NCBI GenBank assembly: GCA_014058105.1
Contig: JACGCM010001594.1
Location: 124,001-188,000 of the forward strand
Direction: 5' to 3'
DNA from: Kingdonia uniflora
Taxonomy: Eukaryota > Streptophyta > Magnoliopsida > Ranunculales > Circaeasteraceae
Length of the DNA stretch: 64,000 bases
Of the stretch, positions 35,048 through 48,151 are shown piece by piece (position 1 is the stretch's first letter; the number at the start of each line of letters is the position of its first letter). Position numbers and translations under genes: made by a program. The notes beneath the pieces were generated by a model. It ran no database searches. It was given only the letters and a program-made list of their open reading frames with translations, and was not told the DNA's origin.

Positions 35048-35060
35048 GCAGACGGTGCCA
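35048..35060 (-). other. Primer binding site of element C
   Basis: Minus strand tggcaccgtctgc, two bases inside the 5' LTR end. It matches A's site at 455-470 over 12 of 13 positions. Confidence 0.75.
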
Positions 35061-35062
35061 AA

Positions 35063-35672
35063 TATAATGGCCTAATTCTATAAGCTTGAGATGGCTTAGA
35101 ATTAGCTCTTACACCAATGTTCCTGTGATAAAATCTAATATGAAATAAGAAATAACACAGGTAATTTAACACCTCTGAATAGGTAAGAAACCACGACCTC
35201 GGGTTGAGGGTTTTTGTAATAGTAACTTTTATTGCTTGAGGCTGATATCTTATTACAAGTGATATCTCGACTTAGAAATACTTGATCTTGTAAATAAGAA
35301 GCTTTATGTTTTGAGAATCTAGAAAATATAGTTTTCTTAGTAATTTCTTGTATATTATTCTGGTCCCTGTCTCTTCTGGAACTTTTTCTTTATATAGGCC
35401 TTCTCCGCAGTTCTTTATCGTGCTGAAGTACATTCTCCTAACAATGTGGTTAGTGGCATTTGACTGAGTAACTGTTGAGTTCGTGAGAGACTGGTGTCTT
35501 TGATTTGTTCATGTTTATCTATTTGAGCTCGGCCCAGGCTTTTCATCAGTTTGTGGGGGTTGGTGTTAATGTTGACTGCTGATGTCACGTGTAGATCGTG
35601 TGAGTCAGATATAGAGGTATTTTGAACTGGAATTAGCTCAAATTGGGTTAGATCGAGGGATAGGTCCCTACA
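35063..35672 (-). repeat. Element C 5' LTR
   Basis: 610 bp. On the minus strand tgtagggacc ... ggccattata. The TATA box is the complement of 35388-35396. CTTAG follows at 35673-35677. Confidence 0.9.
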
Positions 35673-35853
35673 CTTAGTCAATATAGAGAGTAGTAAAGAT
35701 ATTATATTAAGGCTCCAAAAGGCCAAATATGTGAGTATGTTCAAGAGAACATTAGTGTTACAAAGTAGGGGAGTCTCCCTATATTTAAGTGGAAACTCCT
35801 AGGTCTCTCTCTCCCTAGCCGAACCCTAGGGGGTTAGTAGATCAGTGGTTGCC
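35673..35853 (-). repeat. Element F 3' LTR fragment carrying element C
   Basis: caatatag...gggggttagtag aligns with 44128-44310 at about 80% by eye. The few bases on the other side of element C (21690-21709, cttctataatacttag) complete the match to 44112-44127. Confidence 0.75.
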
Positions 35854-35859
35854 CAACTC

Positions 35860-36125
35860 AGGAAAATGTACAAAGCACATATGTCCTATCAGTTAAAGTA
35901 ATGATGGGGAATCTCCCTCGAGAGAAGATTCTGCCTCTAAAACAAGTAGACTCAGCTTTCGTATTCCAATGCAAGGAACCAATTTTAGGAATGTTTACTT
36001 CGGTAGTGCCTTGGTGATCAAATCTTCCATGGAGCGCAACCAAACACTTCTCTTCCAACTTCATGTAGAGCAATGATCTCTGAGTGGCTCGAGGATGTCG
36101 CAGCCATTGCCTATTTGACAAAACA
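35860..36125 (-). pseudogene. Element F RNase H C-terminal fragment
   Basis: Read in mixed frames on the minus strand the segment shows SWKRSVWLRSMEDLITK, like the E-C-VWLRSM block that closes copia RNase H. It lies directly after the RT in the expected order. It is strongly degraded. Confidence 0.5.
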
Positions 36126-36329
36126 CCAAGATATCAATGTACCTCTATAAGTGAAAACATATCCTATATATGAATAACCTTTGTGTGGATCTGATAAAAA
36201 TCCTACATCTGTATAAGTAACTAGATCTTGCTTGCCTATGACATTATTCAAAAAGAATAATCTCATATCAACTGTATCAAGCAGATAACAAAATATGTGT
36301 TAAACTCCATTCCAATGTCTCAGCGTCAG

Positions 36330-37566
36330 CTAGGAACAGTGGCAAGCCAACAAGTTTACTGCAAATGAAATGTCATGTTTAGTACAACTTGCATGATATA
36401 ACAAAGTACCAATAGCTCCTAAATATGGTATTTCAAGACCAAGGAGTTTTTCGCCGCCATCCAAATGTCTAATAACCATTGGTGTACTCAGCAGGTGAAC
36501 AACATCGATGTAAAAGTGTTTCAACACTCTTTCTGTATATGTCACCTGGTGTACTAGAATTCTACCACAAAGATGTTCAATCCAGAGACCAAGATAAAAC
36601 TTAGTTTGACCGAGGTCTTTCATCTCGAATTCCTTCCCCAGATATATTGTAGTGCAGTTTATCTCCTCAGGAGTCCCGATGATATTTAAATTATCTACAT
36701 ATACATCTATGATAAAAATTTAGTGACAGACTTCTAAATGAAGATGCATGGGCTAATCAGGCTATTCGAGAACTCTTCATTCTTGAAATATTTTGTCAGC
36801 CAATTATGCCACATCAGTCATGATTTCTTTAGACCATAAAGTAATTTATCCAATTATACACCGTACATACCTTTAGTATGCTTGATGCTACTGTATCGAC
36901 GGTACTCTGTGTGCTGGCAAACTATTTATTTTTAGTTACTTTCAGCAAACGAAATCCTTCAGGAATCTGCATTTTTATCTCGGTAATTATTTTTCCTTAT
37001 AGATAAGCTGCGACTACATCCATTAGATACATGTCCAGTATTTCTGAGGGTGATAGACTAATTAAGAGGTGGAATGTTATAGTATCCATCATAGGAGACT
37101 AGGTTTTATCATAATTGATGTCAGGTCTATGAGAGATACCTTGGGTGATGAGGCTCGCTTTATACCATACAACATTCCTGGATTCATCATGTTTCTTTAC
37201 AAATACTCACTTGTATCCAACTGGTCTTATGATATTATTACATCAGTCTACCAGTCCAAATACCTCATACTTTACTAGAGAATATAACTCTGTCTGAATC
37301 GCATGTTCCCACTTTGGCCAATCTTGTCTACGACGATATTCATCAATGGACTGTGGGTCGAGATTATCATTTGCGACGACAATTGCAGAGACGAATATGA
37401 ATATTTCATCGACGACTACTTTCGAATGATTAAACTTAGATCCAGTACAGAGATAATAGACTGGTATTTTGATATTCGAGTCAAGTATCGTGCCAGTGGC
37501 TGCCACTATAGGGCTTGTCTCCATAGGGACAATCCGCTTGGGTAATCGAGTAGCTAATATTGCCAA
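36330..37566 (-). pseudogene. Element F copia reverse transcriptase
   Basis: Minus strand: RQDWPKWEHAIQTEL at the start of the domain (about 37300), the active site VYVDN near 36690-36720 where YVDD is expected (second Asp to Asn), then MKDLGQTKFYLGLWIEHL, VTYTERVLKHFY, PLSTPMV and AIGTLLY...DISFAVNLLA. These are the standard plant copia RT blocks. Stops and frame changes throughout. Confidence 0.85.
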
Positions 37567-37879
37567 GTTATCGGGTGGTAACTCTCAACGAGTCTTGAAT
37601 AAGCCAGGAGTCGGTTGAACCTTCTGTACTCTTTTTCAAGGACTATTTTTAGATCCTTTAGGACGACCTTATAATCTTTGAGCTATAGGCTCATTTGCTT
37701 GTACAACCATAACATTTCCTTTAAGGACCTCGATTATAGAGTATTTACTGATGGGATATGTGACTTTGTCACTTTAGCTGCGTAATTGAATGCATCCAAC
37801 ATTTCATGAGCAATCTGTTGAAAGTTAAGGATCCTTTAAATTTATCTATTACGATGACAATTTGGCGGGTCCAAGTGAG

Positions 37880-39000
37880 ACATAGTTGGTGTATTCCAAG
37901 TTATTCCAAGTCGTTCACTTTGAATAAAACTTCTATTATCTTCCCGTAACAGTAGAAATACTGTATCTTCAAAGTGAGAGTATGTAAACCTTGCAGTAAA
38001 AAATCACCTATCATGGGTTCTATGTATTGGATGATCGATGGAGAATCATATCCCATGCGTAAATCGTAAAGTGTCTCTAGGGACCCATCTTGTTATATTG
38101 CAGTGGTACAATAGGCACCCCGTACAACCAAAAGTGTCCAGATGGTGATCTAATAGCTGCTGGGTAGTTACTAGTTGCAATAGGGAAAAATAATGATAAA
38201 CTGTTTGTCACAGTCTAATGAGCGTAGTGGCGTGTAAGACTGCATGGCCTAAAGCGCTGACCGGGTGTCTTCTTCGCAGTAACATAGGTCGAACGATCAT
38301 TTGAATCTTCTTGATTAGATTTTCAACCATATTGTTCTGGGTATGCACATGGGGTACATGATGTTCAACATCAATTCCCATGGACAAGCAATAATCATCA
38401 AAAGTGTGGAGGTGAACTCACCAGCTTTGTCAAATCTGATAGACTAAATAGAGTGGTCAGGGAACTGTGCCCTTAGCTTTATAATCTGTACTAACAAGTG
38501 TGCAAAAGCCATGTTCCTAGTCGAGAGCAAGTATACATGCGACCATCTATAAGATGTGTTGATGATGGCCATAAATTATCTGAATGGGCCTGAAGGTGGA
38601 TGGATAGGATCAGCGATATCTCCGTAAATGCGTTGGAGAAATCTAGGGGATTTTTCCTTGAGAATATGCTATCTTTGGTCTAACTCGGTCTCGTAACAAG
38701 TTTTCCTTGAGAATATTCTTGACACGACTGGTTCTTGAGAATTAGAACTTTCTATTCCTTTAAGGAATGGCCTCATGAGTTCTTGATTATTTTGTTCAGC
38801 ATGTCATATCCACGATGAGAGAGACGATCATGCCATAGTTGGAAAAGGTTTTTACTATACATGGGGACGTGTGAAATAGTATAAGTATCTATCTTTTGAA
38901 TATGGGTCATATAAAGACCTGATGAGTACATTAAGATTACTCCAACACTAGCTTTTGACCATCTACCTAAGATGTGATACGCAGGAATGGATTTCTATTA
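37880..39000 (-). pseudogene. Element F integrase and pre-integrase region
   Basis: Minus strand: HDRLSHRGYDMLNKIIKNS matches the GAG-pre-integrase HxRLxHxG pattern (about 38780-38830). Downstream pieces recall the plant copia integrase core, including the catalytic Glu surroundings (PEQYG.KSNQE near 38300). It is heavily frame-shifted and no long reading remains. Confidence 0.6.
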
Positions 39001-39059
39001 TCATTCCAAGTTTCAAACTGATTTCCATTGGCATAAATATCCCTGAAGTTGAGTAAATT

Positions 39060-39293
39060 CTAACCAGACTTACTACTATTAAGGGCATTCTCGATATGGA
39101 GGATTGTGCCTCTAGGAAGGAAAAGAGAAGCTCTACCAAAGCCCTCTACCATACTAGTTGTACCAATGGTGTTTATAGCATTTAAGTTACCCATGGTTAG
39201 TTTCAAGAAAAATCCTTTCTCCTGAAGAATCAAATGTATTGCCCCACTGTCAATAAGACATGAATCCACAGAGATGATCCGGGTAGTAAGCAT
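39060..39293 (-). pseudogene. Element F copia protease
   Basis: Minus strand, 77 codons: CLIDSGAIHLILQEKGFF carries the D-S-G-A active site of copia proteases, followed by GFGRASLFLPRGTILHIENA, the usual glycine-containing second half. It is only a piece of the polyprotein. Confidence 0.75.
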
Positions 39294-39699
39294 GCAAATC
39301 CATACTCGATTTCGATTATTGCTTCCGGCAACGCATAGGATTAAGCATTTTAGTTATTATCTATATAATAATTTTATTCTAAGAAAATAGATATGCACAT
39401 AATCAACCATTAAAAATGTCAAGAAACGCATATATAGATAGAAGTAGATGTTCAACACAATAAGTTGTAAAATGGAAACAAGTTGCACTTCCTCCCCGAA
39501 AGGCTTATTCAATACTACTTCAAACTACGAATAATTAAATACTAGTCGAAAACATAAAATTAAAAACAACTTGTGGTGACATCATAATATGTTGCTAATT
39601 ACACCCTCTTTAAATACTTCAACGTGAAGTCATTGTGCCCGTCGGCATAGAAGTCTGACGTGGAAAAATGGGTATAGTCTATAACCTCTTCAGCATCCA

Positions 39700-40757
39700 T
39701 AGTTATTGTGACGGATTTATACTTGATTTGTGCATGGTGAGCTTAAGGCTTCATTCTCGACAGGTATTCTTCCACGAGTTGATTAAAGGAATGAGAATTT
39801 CGTGCCCAATATCCAGATTTAACACATTGTTGACAAACGTCAATGAGAGATGCACCACCTCTGTCAGTCTTCAGCTTATAAACCCTTTAGTTCCTTCCTT
39901 TTTCTGTATTTGGTTGCCATAGGGTTTTTGGTTCCCCTAAAACTTTTGGTTTTACTAGCGGCGACCCCTAGTATCTGCTTTGTTGATATTACCCTTACCA
40001 CAGCTACCTCGATCGTGTTTTTCCTTATTCAATACAGTATAATTTACCTCGGGCACTGGCGGGCTACCTGGGAGCCTACAATTGTGATTCTTCAATAGCA
40101 GTTTGTTGTTCTGTTAAACATGTAATAGATAAGTAATCAGATCTGATTTCTCCTTAAAGTTACATTTCCAATATTGCTCAGCTAACATCGAGTTAGAATA
40201 ATGAAACCTAGGCAACATCTTCTCAAGAATATAGATTTTTGTCACCTTTTTTCTACATAAAGTCAGAGTGGAGGTGATACAATAGACCGCTAAGTTATAT
40301 TCCCTCACACTCTAATAATCCTACATATCCACAAGTTCAACCATCAAAACTTTACGCTAGGAAGAAGAATGGTGTTTTGATGTATGGATCGCTTGTCAAG
40401 TTTGTTCCACAAAGAAAGTGGATCACTCTTAGAAATGCATTCCATTTTCAAGTCTTCCTTAAGGTGGGGCCGTATAAGAACTAACGCCTTTGATTTGTCC
40501 AAAGATGGCACAGGTATGATAGTTACAGCTTTTGATTGCTTATCCTTATATGATTGTGTATCAACAAGTTACGCGATGCATGGCTAATTCTAAACTATCA
40601 TTAGCTAGATGGATCTCCGCGTCTATCATCTATGAAAGGTAATTATCTCAAGAGAGATTGAGTGGAGCGAACTTGAAATTAGACAATTTTACCATCTGCA
40701 TGATACACAAAAGTAAGGTAAGATTATTTACATAAGATATTTCCAAAGAAGCCATAA
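39700..40757 (-). pseudogene. gag: Element F copia gag
   Basis: Minus strand: starts MASLEISYVNNLTLLL-like at about 40757, continues FKFAPLNLS and then LPRFHYSNSMLAEQYWKCNF with SDLITYLL, blocks typical of plant copia gag. A degenerate zinc knuckle CQQCVKSGYWARNS near 39790-39840 has His to Tyr and the last Cys to Ser. Stops interrupt it. Confidence 0.7.
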
Positions 40758-43700
40758 TATAATGATATATCAATATGCATAATATGTATTATCCAGTAAT
40801 GGGTAGGGTGATGTGAAAAAAGAAAAACACATAATCCCTCCTTCTGTTTTAGAAAAAACAGAGGATATATACAAGCTGGGAAAGATAACAATGGAAAACA
40901 ACCAAATTAACCAAATTTGTTTTGAAGGATAGCAATGTTCACACCATACACACAGATTAATACCGAGGTAAAATCCTTTCCCTATTTTTGATTTTCCAAA
41001 CCTATTTAGAGACTGTATCTAACATAGGTTTTACTCTTGCGATATAGTTTTATACTAAAGTTAGGTGACCAGGGATAACATTTAGGGGGCGACCTTGTAG
41101 TCACGTGGGCTATTTTTATCAAATCCTTAAGGTATAGAGAAATTAACCCAATTCAGTTCCAATATAAGACCAAAAACAAAAAAATGTGGCTTTAGCAGAA
41201 ATTGGTACTAAACGAATAAGCTATGACATGGCCAAGGAGTGCTTCATTACATGTCCTGCAAGAAGGAGATAGTATGTGCGAGTTGAGAGAGTTGGATGCT
41301 AGTGAAGATTGGTTAAGCTATTTGGGACAGGATCATATCTGTGTTCCACTATTATCTTAAATATAGGGAAGCCCATTGACTGGATCCAAGAGGGTAATGA
41401 GTCCTCAATTAATAACCTAGATTATCAGGTGGAGAATAAACAAAGATATGGGGAATAATTAATTCCAACCAGATAAGTAGAAGTCTATCTATCGGGGGTA
41501 TAGGTTAAGAAATGTTTAAACAAATCTGATAAGTCACGTGTATATCATAATACCCACGTAGGTGATCGTCTCTCCACCTTGCAGAACAATTATTCCTATT
41601 TTAGTTTATTTTTAATTCGTTTATTTAATTTGCATTAAAATTAGGAAAAAATTCTTAACTAAAGTCTAACAATGGTTTCTATTTGTGTTAGGTCTCTTCT
41701 CCTATAAAAGAGGGCCTAAGCTTAGTTTATTTCTTATGTTGGTTCTGAGTGAGGGAGAGGCTTAGCATTAGAAAGGTATGTAGAGTTTTGGGTAAAATTT
41801 ATAAACCTTAGGTCTTTAACCTTTAATTTATGCAATTTAAGAGATTTTTGTTTAATTGAGATTTGTTTTAGCTTCCGCGAATATAGTTTCTAACAAAATC
41901 TGTTTCCTAGAGATGCAATTATATGCGTCAGACGCTAAACCACACATTCGTTATTAATCTTTAGACTGTGTAAACACAGAACCTTAGGGTAGGCTTCGAG
42001 AAAGCCTAGGTCAATGTTGCCTAAAATATTAATACACGAAGGAGAGCGAACTCGTCTAAAGACCTCTAGTAAAACAAATGGAACCAAGAGATCAAAAAAC
42101 TAAGGTGTATGGTTGAGTTAGAGTTGACGTAGGCTACCAGTATGTAGTCAGGTTAACTCTGTCTAAACCTAGTCTAAGATACGCCTTATTCCTGATCAGT
42201 GTACTCGGCTCAAGTTGATGTCCACAACACTTGAGACCAAGCTAAGTGTGTGAATTGTGATAAAAAGTCAAGTAGAAGTCGTTAAGGTGGGCACAAATGT
42301 GGCCCTTAGAGTTTTAACACTGGGTTGGAACTCTAGAGATCAAGGATTCAGGCCATAAGTCTCATATGCATAAGCTTAAGTTAGAGCTTAGAGCTATTAG
42401 GCCCTAGTCCAGGAGTGCTCAGGTCAGCCTTTAAGCTGGGTCAGGGCTACCTGCCCAAAAACAATCTCAAGATCATATCGGATCAGGTCAGACAGGATTG
42501 GGTTTATACTAGAGGTCTAACCTAGATTAAGGTTGGATACTAGGATTTGGTTTGGATCAGGTAAGGATAGGGTCTCATCAAGACATGTTGGACCTGATCG
42601 GATTAGCCAAAGTCAACCTTAGATCGGGTTTACAACTATTACTCGATAGAGTAGGGGTGTCGACAAGGTCGGCCTTGGCCAACCTAGAGTCTGCAGGACT
42701 CGGTTGGCTTGGGCTTAGCCAAGTCTGCCTAAACACATCTATTGAGGTAATGCATGCAAACACACCAACATACACCCACACACGTATGTGGTCTACACAC
42801 CGCACACACGTGCCTGTCACGCGGGTTACACACGCACATAACATGTGCACCTCACTCAGGTTTACACTCGGTTCACAGGCTGCACACATGTGAATAACAT
42901 GCGGGACGCTGAGGTCAGCACTTACCACATGCACACGTGCCAGTCACACGAGTAGTGGTCACGGGGTCACACGCACGCACTGTGCACTAGTACACAACAT
43001 GCAGGAACACCTTACATGAACCACATGCCTCACATACGTGCACATCATATGGGTTACACTTGCGTCCAATGCTGCATATATGTGCATGGTCAAGCAGGCC
43101 GTGATGCAAGTTAGGCTTGGGGCTCAAGGCCTTAGGCCTAACCGAGTGTGGGAATTCCACCGGTTGGGCATGGCTTGGAGCATTACTCAACAAGGCTGAT
43201 ACACATAATAAAATTATGTGGACCCTCAACTTAGGAGCTTGGCTTGACTAAGGTGTGGTGGGGTCAATATTGTTAGTGCAAAAACTAACCAAAGTCTAAA
43301 GAATATTTTTGTGTACACCTCTCCATAGCAAATGCATACACATACGAGCCTACATGTACATCTAACCTAACTAGGTCTAGACCCCACAGGTCAACTCACA
43401 TAGGAGATCCTATCAAGGAGTTTCCAAAATTATTGGGTCTTCCTAAAATAAGAGATAGAGACTAGAAATAGAAGGATGCATCTAAGATACTTATCAAATC
43501 TAAGCTTCCCAAAAAAAGGAGATATTATCTCACTTAAAATTATTCTTTATTCTAAAAATATTAATAAAATAAATCCGAATATAGCCTAATAATTAAGGAA
43601 AATATTAGGGTTTCTCGAAACACGTAAAAACACGATTTATGGGACAATTTTGGATCAAACCATATGATCTATGATGAATATACTGCTAAAAACCATAATG

Positions 43701-44103
43701 AACATGGAAAAAAAATTCATATTCAACATATTTTAAGGCTAAAAATAGAAAAACCCTAGACTAACATATAGATTTAATCATGCAAACCTTAATCACATGT
43801 AATAAGAAATTTAATCACATAGTCTATATCATGAATCAAGATTAACCAAATCAAGCCTATGCATCATATTCAAGGCATTAGTATGTAAAAATTGTAGAGA
43901 TAAAAAACAACTCTACCAAAAATCACTCTAACATATAAGATCTAAGCATGGATATTATAAGATCCAAAATTTTGAACCTTAAAATTTAGAGGATTTTTTA
44001 GGGTAACGTCTATCCAAAGCTATGAATAACAAGAGATTCCAACCCAAGATAAGCTCCAATACCGAGAATTTGTACTCGAAGGAAGAATAAGCATGCTTGA
44101 AAG
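40758..44103. other. Unassigned stretch with a degenerate CA/GT-rich block
   Basis: No gene is recognised. 41690-41750 has a cctataaaagaggg TATA-like string that may belong to an old LTR. 42760-43060 is a degenerate block rich in cacac/acatg/cacgtg words, giving spurious open frames on both strands. The remainder is AT-rich. Confidence 0.4.
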
Positions 44104-44351
44104 TGTACAATCATCTATAATACTTAGCCAATATAGGGGGTAGTAGAGAGATTCTATTAAGGCTCGATAAAGCCAAATATGTGAGTATGTTCAATTAAAC
44201 ATTAGTGATACAAAATATGGGAGTCTCCCTATATTTATAGTGGAGACTCCTCGGTCTTTCTTTCCCTAGCCAAATACTAGGGGGTTAGTAGTTCGGTGGT
44301 AGCCTTACCCACTCCATGTGGGGGTCCCATCAAATACCGTGGACTATAACA
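44104..44351 (-). repeat. Copia-type LTR related to element F
   Basis: Minus strand begins tgttatagtccacggtattt and contains a tataaatataggg TATA (about 44233). The end is placed at ...gattgtaca (44104), but it could extend about 35 bp further, to where a PBS-like cggtattggagctt lies (about 44050). It matches F's 3' LTR across the element C insertion point. Confidence 0.65.
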
Positions 44352-44639
44352 AATTTCTTCTTTTTTGAGCATAAAAAAATAACAATAATAACCTTTTTTC
44401 ATTCTAAGTGATCATTTTTGGTTTTATTAATCAAGAAAAAAATATAGATTTTCTTATTTTTATCAATGAAAAAAAAAGTATTACAAAAGTTTGGATTAAC
44501 ATAAAAAAATAAAGAATTACCATGACATCCCAACTATGTTTGCACCCGCCTCACAAATCATGTGCTACTTTTTGAAATCCCTATTACATTTGAAACGTAA
44601 AATACTCCACAAAAGGGAGTTCAATGTTTGCAGTAAACT

Positions 44640-45590
44640 CTTGCCTACCATCCAACCATTGAAGATCTCCAACCCATTGAACTTACACAAAATACTCCCC
44701 TAAAATTTTGCTCCCTCTACCTTTCATATTCAGGGAGGTATGAAGGTCTTTTTGATGAATCTCCAGTTATCTAATAGCTGCACATGAATCACACACTACC
44801 CATACTTCTTTGTATCCCCTTAAGTAAACTCTATTTAAGGTATACAATTAAGACATTCAACACAATATGATGTTGTGTAAGCAATGTTCATTGTCAAGAC
44901 CCGAATGGCTTCACAATTGTGATTCCTAAATACTGCACCACATCCCCCTAGACCAGGGTTACCATAAAAGGAGCCATCACATGATATTTTATTTTTATTA
45001 GGTGTAGGACGTATCCAACACATGAATTTCTAGTTAGGGATTCCTGTACCTTATTTGAACTCTCAGTATAGGGAGGATATGCATGTTAAAATCAGTATTA
45101 CTACCAACTTTTGTGAGCAATGAGTTGTTCTAGATCTCTTGTATGACCTTCCTTTTGATCCAATTTAGTACGCTGATATAAGAGTAAAGGTGCTCCACAA
45201 GTCATTAATTAGTGGACTCAAGTTACTTGTCAGCTTCAACCAATCCTTCTAATCTTATATATGAGAGTTGGTAAAATTAAACGTCATTTCCCCATTCTCT
45301 TCTCTAATTTTGACTGCCCAAACACTCCCAAAATAAATTATAGGAGTCTTCATCCTGTTGTTTACAAGAGAAGTACATTGAGATGGTTTTAATCTTCTTT
45401 GCAGTTCAGCTGAAGTAGGGAGATTTCCCTACATTAACCTCTACCCAAAAACCCTATGTCAGACCGTAAAGGTGTATTCCACAACCAGTTGTTCTACCAT
45501 GTGTTTAGCCTTCTTTCTATGTGGGTATTTAAGAAAATTTTAGTTGAGAAGTAGCCTTGGACACCTATCATCCAAATGGATGTAACCTCC
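44640..45590 (-). pseudogene. LINE (non-LTR retrotransposon) 3' end: zinc-knuckle-like and RNase H domains
   Basis: Minus strand: EDSYNLFWECLGSQN (about 45320) recalls the zf-RVT block that follows plant LINE RT. It is followed by a linker and WIRPTPNKNKISCDGSFYGN ... GLGGCGAVFRNHNCEA (44835-45023), a type-1 RNase H start with its catalytic Asp in CDGS. Further pieces run to 44640. Many stops. No poly-A tail is identified with confidence. Confidence 0.6.
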
Positions 45591-47408
45591 ATTTTTGTTT
45601 TTGATCAAAATAGGGGTTTTATTGATACATGCAAATAGTTACAAGGGGAGGACATAAAGTTTAGCCAATACAAGTGAAAGGAACACAGAGAAGCAACTTA
45701 TTTCCCTGTACCCTCCTTTAAATATCTTAATAACATTGTAATAATATTTGCTACAGGACCTTGCTGTACCCTAGTGGGTATTGCTAGAGTTTTACCATTT
45801 TTATGGCTCCAGACCTTTCTAAAAACCCACCTAGGTCCTCAGATGTAATCTTAATAAGAACTTATACAACTAGTTGTCAACTGAGTAAGCTAGGAAATGG
45901 CAAGCCTACGGAGAATACCACCATCCCGAGTCTCTTTCGCAGAAGATGTTGAGACCCGACTAATCTTACAGGAGTATTCTCTTTGAGGGGTGAACCCCTA
46001 TCCCTCGTTAGCCCTTAGGATGGGCTAGGAATATAGATTAATCTTACTTAAGAGTGTTAATCATCCTAGTCCCTCCCTTTGACCTCTGAGGTGGAGGAGT
46101 TTCTAAATCTCCTAGCATACCTTTTCATAAAGGCGTACTCCTATGCCTTTAGGGTCTTAAGGAAGGACACTATGAATATGAGCTAGACATAATTAAGAGT
46201 ATTAGCCCTCCTAGACCCTCCCTCAAACCATTATGGGGAAGACCAAAAGGTGACCCAATAGCTAGACTTAACTAATAGTTACGCAGGTAGGCTAGCTTCC
46301 TCCCTAGTCATAGCTAAGGAGTGTAGCCGGCTATACCTGGGTCTGTGCCCAAACAAGTCTAAAACTAAGCACTTAATTATGCTTAAATAAAGAGCTCCCT
46401 CCTTAATTTTATTCCTCTGACAAATGATTACTATAATTGAGGAGAGTTTTCTTTTATAGCTGAAGAAACCAATGCCCTTTTATTATATAAGCAATATGGG
46501 ACTAAACAAAACAAATTTTTTTCTTTCACTTCTATCGCAGAGAGGGGTATCACAGTCATTTGGCTAAAACTTGGGGACCTAGCCACCCATATAACCCACA
46601 AAAATTAATATTCTAAGGCTTGGGGGGCCATGATTGCGGGTCTATAGAGGCCCCTGGTCTTGATCTTTGGCTGGAGTTCTCCATAGCCTCTTTTGGATGT
46701 AAGCCTTTACTCAGATCTGGCCATGTCATCCTGGATCGCGTGAAATAAATTGTGGTCACTCTTTGGAGACTGGGAAACTGCCTGAACTGCTAAAACTGAT
46801 CTCTAACACTTGGTGTAGCTTCAGGCTTGATCTACTGTACTTTTGCAATGTTTTGGCACCTCAAATTACCTCTAGAATAAAAAATGTATAGAGAAGGCTT
46901 CTTAAGGCTTTTTACTCTTGCTTTGTACCAAGTTATCTTTGGACAGTCCTTAATTCTGAAAATAGGAAACATAGACATTAATCATACTTATTAGTAACTC
47001 AGAACGGCTAAAATGACTTGGTTTAGGTGATTTAAAATGTAAGATTTGGATACTAATCACAACCCTAAACTTATCATTTTGCTCATCTTCAAGTAAAATA
47101 AATTGAAATGAAATTATACTAAGTCAATTTTGTAGTACTCACAATTACATTTAGCGTATGCAATAAGCTGTTATACCCTCAAGTACCCCTGGTGGATTAG
47201 TGCTGTTTCGTGAGGGTTTACGGTAAAAATACCCAAAAAATTATGAAGTATCTTATCAATTATAATTGTTCAGCATTTTAGCGTAAAGTGTATTTATAGT
47301 AGCAATACATGCATTAGTGCTAACTCTGTGTAATATTAAACAAACTATTCATGACAATCTTAGTACATTGCAGAGTTATCACGGAAAATTATGTAAAATT
47401 GCCAAATT
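45591..47408. other. Unassigned stretch
   Basis: No gene is recognised. Two diverged copies of a ttaagagt-ttaatcatcctag-ccctccct block lie about 140 bp apart (near 46045 and 46190). Confidence 0.4.
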
Positions 47409-47997
47409 GGTATTGTAATGGCCAAATTCTGTAAGCTCGATATGATTAGGAATTAACTATCACACCAATGAACCTGTAAAAGTACTCTACTATAAAGTAA
47501 GAAATGAAAACAGGTGTTTTTAGCGTAAAAAACCTCTGAACATGTAAAAAACCATGATCTCGTATGGAAGATTTTTGTAAAAGTATATTTATTGCTTGGA
47601 GTGGATTTTTTTATTACAAGCGATCTCTAAAATATAGAAATTCTTTTGATCTCGTAAATAAGAAGTTTGAGTAATTTTTCTGGTCCCTGTCTCTTCTGGA
47701 ACTTTTCCCTTATATAGGCTTTTCCCACAGCTCTTCATCGTGCTGGAACACGCTTTCCGAATAATATGGTTAGTGGCGGTTGATTGAATAACTGACAAGT
47801 TCATGGGAGACAGGTATCTTTGACTGGATAATGTTTTCCAGGTTTAGCTCAATTCACATTCTTGAGTAGTTCGTGGGTCTGGTTAGAATGTTGACTGGAG
47901 TGTTAGGTGCTAAAATTGCGTGAGCCTGAGATAGAGGTAAATTAAGCTTCGCGAGCTCGATTTTAAGTGAGATCGAGGGATAAGTCCCTACAGGTAT
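47409..47997 (-). repeat. Solo LTR of the A/C/D family with GGTAT target duplication
   Basis: The LTR is 47414-47992 (579 bp), complement of tgtagggact ... ggccattaca. ggtat lies on both sides (47409-47413, 47993-47997). There is no polypurine tract or PBS beside it, so it is the product of LTR-LTR recombination of a complete element. Confidence 0.9.
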
Positions 47998-48013
47998 GTA
48001 TGTGTATGTATGT

Positions 48014-48053
<40 letters not shown>

Positions 48054-48063
48054 GCGTGTGCGT

Positions 48064-48134
<71 letters not shown>

Positions 48135-48151
48135 TGTGTGTCTATGTGTGC
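47994..48151. repeat. TG microsatellite
   Basis: (TG)n with a CGTGTG segment in the middle and TATG/TCTG at the edges. Open frames across it are artefacts of the repeat. Confidence 0.95.

Larger units (their letters stand above)
21710..35672 (-). mobile_element. Element C: complete Tat-lineage LTR retrotransposon, about 14 kb
   Basis: Both LTRs (21710-22327 and 35063-35672), PBS, gag, protease, RT, damaged RNase H, integrase, tandem repeats, antisense genes and polypurine tract are present, flanked by CTTAG. The LTRs differ at roughly one base in ten by eye, so the insertion is old. The target is a copia LTR: the flanks join to a sequence resembling 44112-44310, which serves as an empty-site relative. 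All coding regions have stops. Confidence 0.9.
35673..40757 (-). mobile_element. Element F: Ty1/copia retrotransposon remnant
   Basis: Copia order on the minus strand: gag (about 40757-39700), protease, pre-integrase and integrase, RT, RNase H, then part of the 3' LTR (35673-35853), where element C is inserted. The first part of that LTR appears deleted, because coding sequence abuts it at about 35855. A clear 5' LTR next to gag is not seen. The LTR at 44104-44351 is related but 3.3 kb away. Confidence 0.75.

Noticed and set aside
42552..42934. Open frames of 113 and 118 codons on opposite strands
   Set aside because: Produced by a degenerate CA/GT-rich block lacking stops; no protein family pattern.
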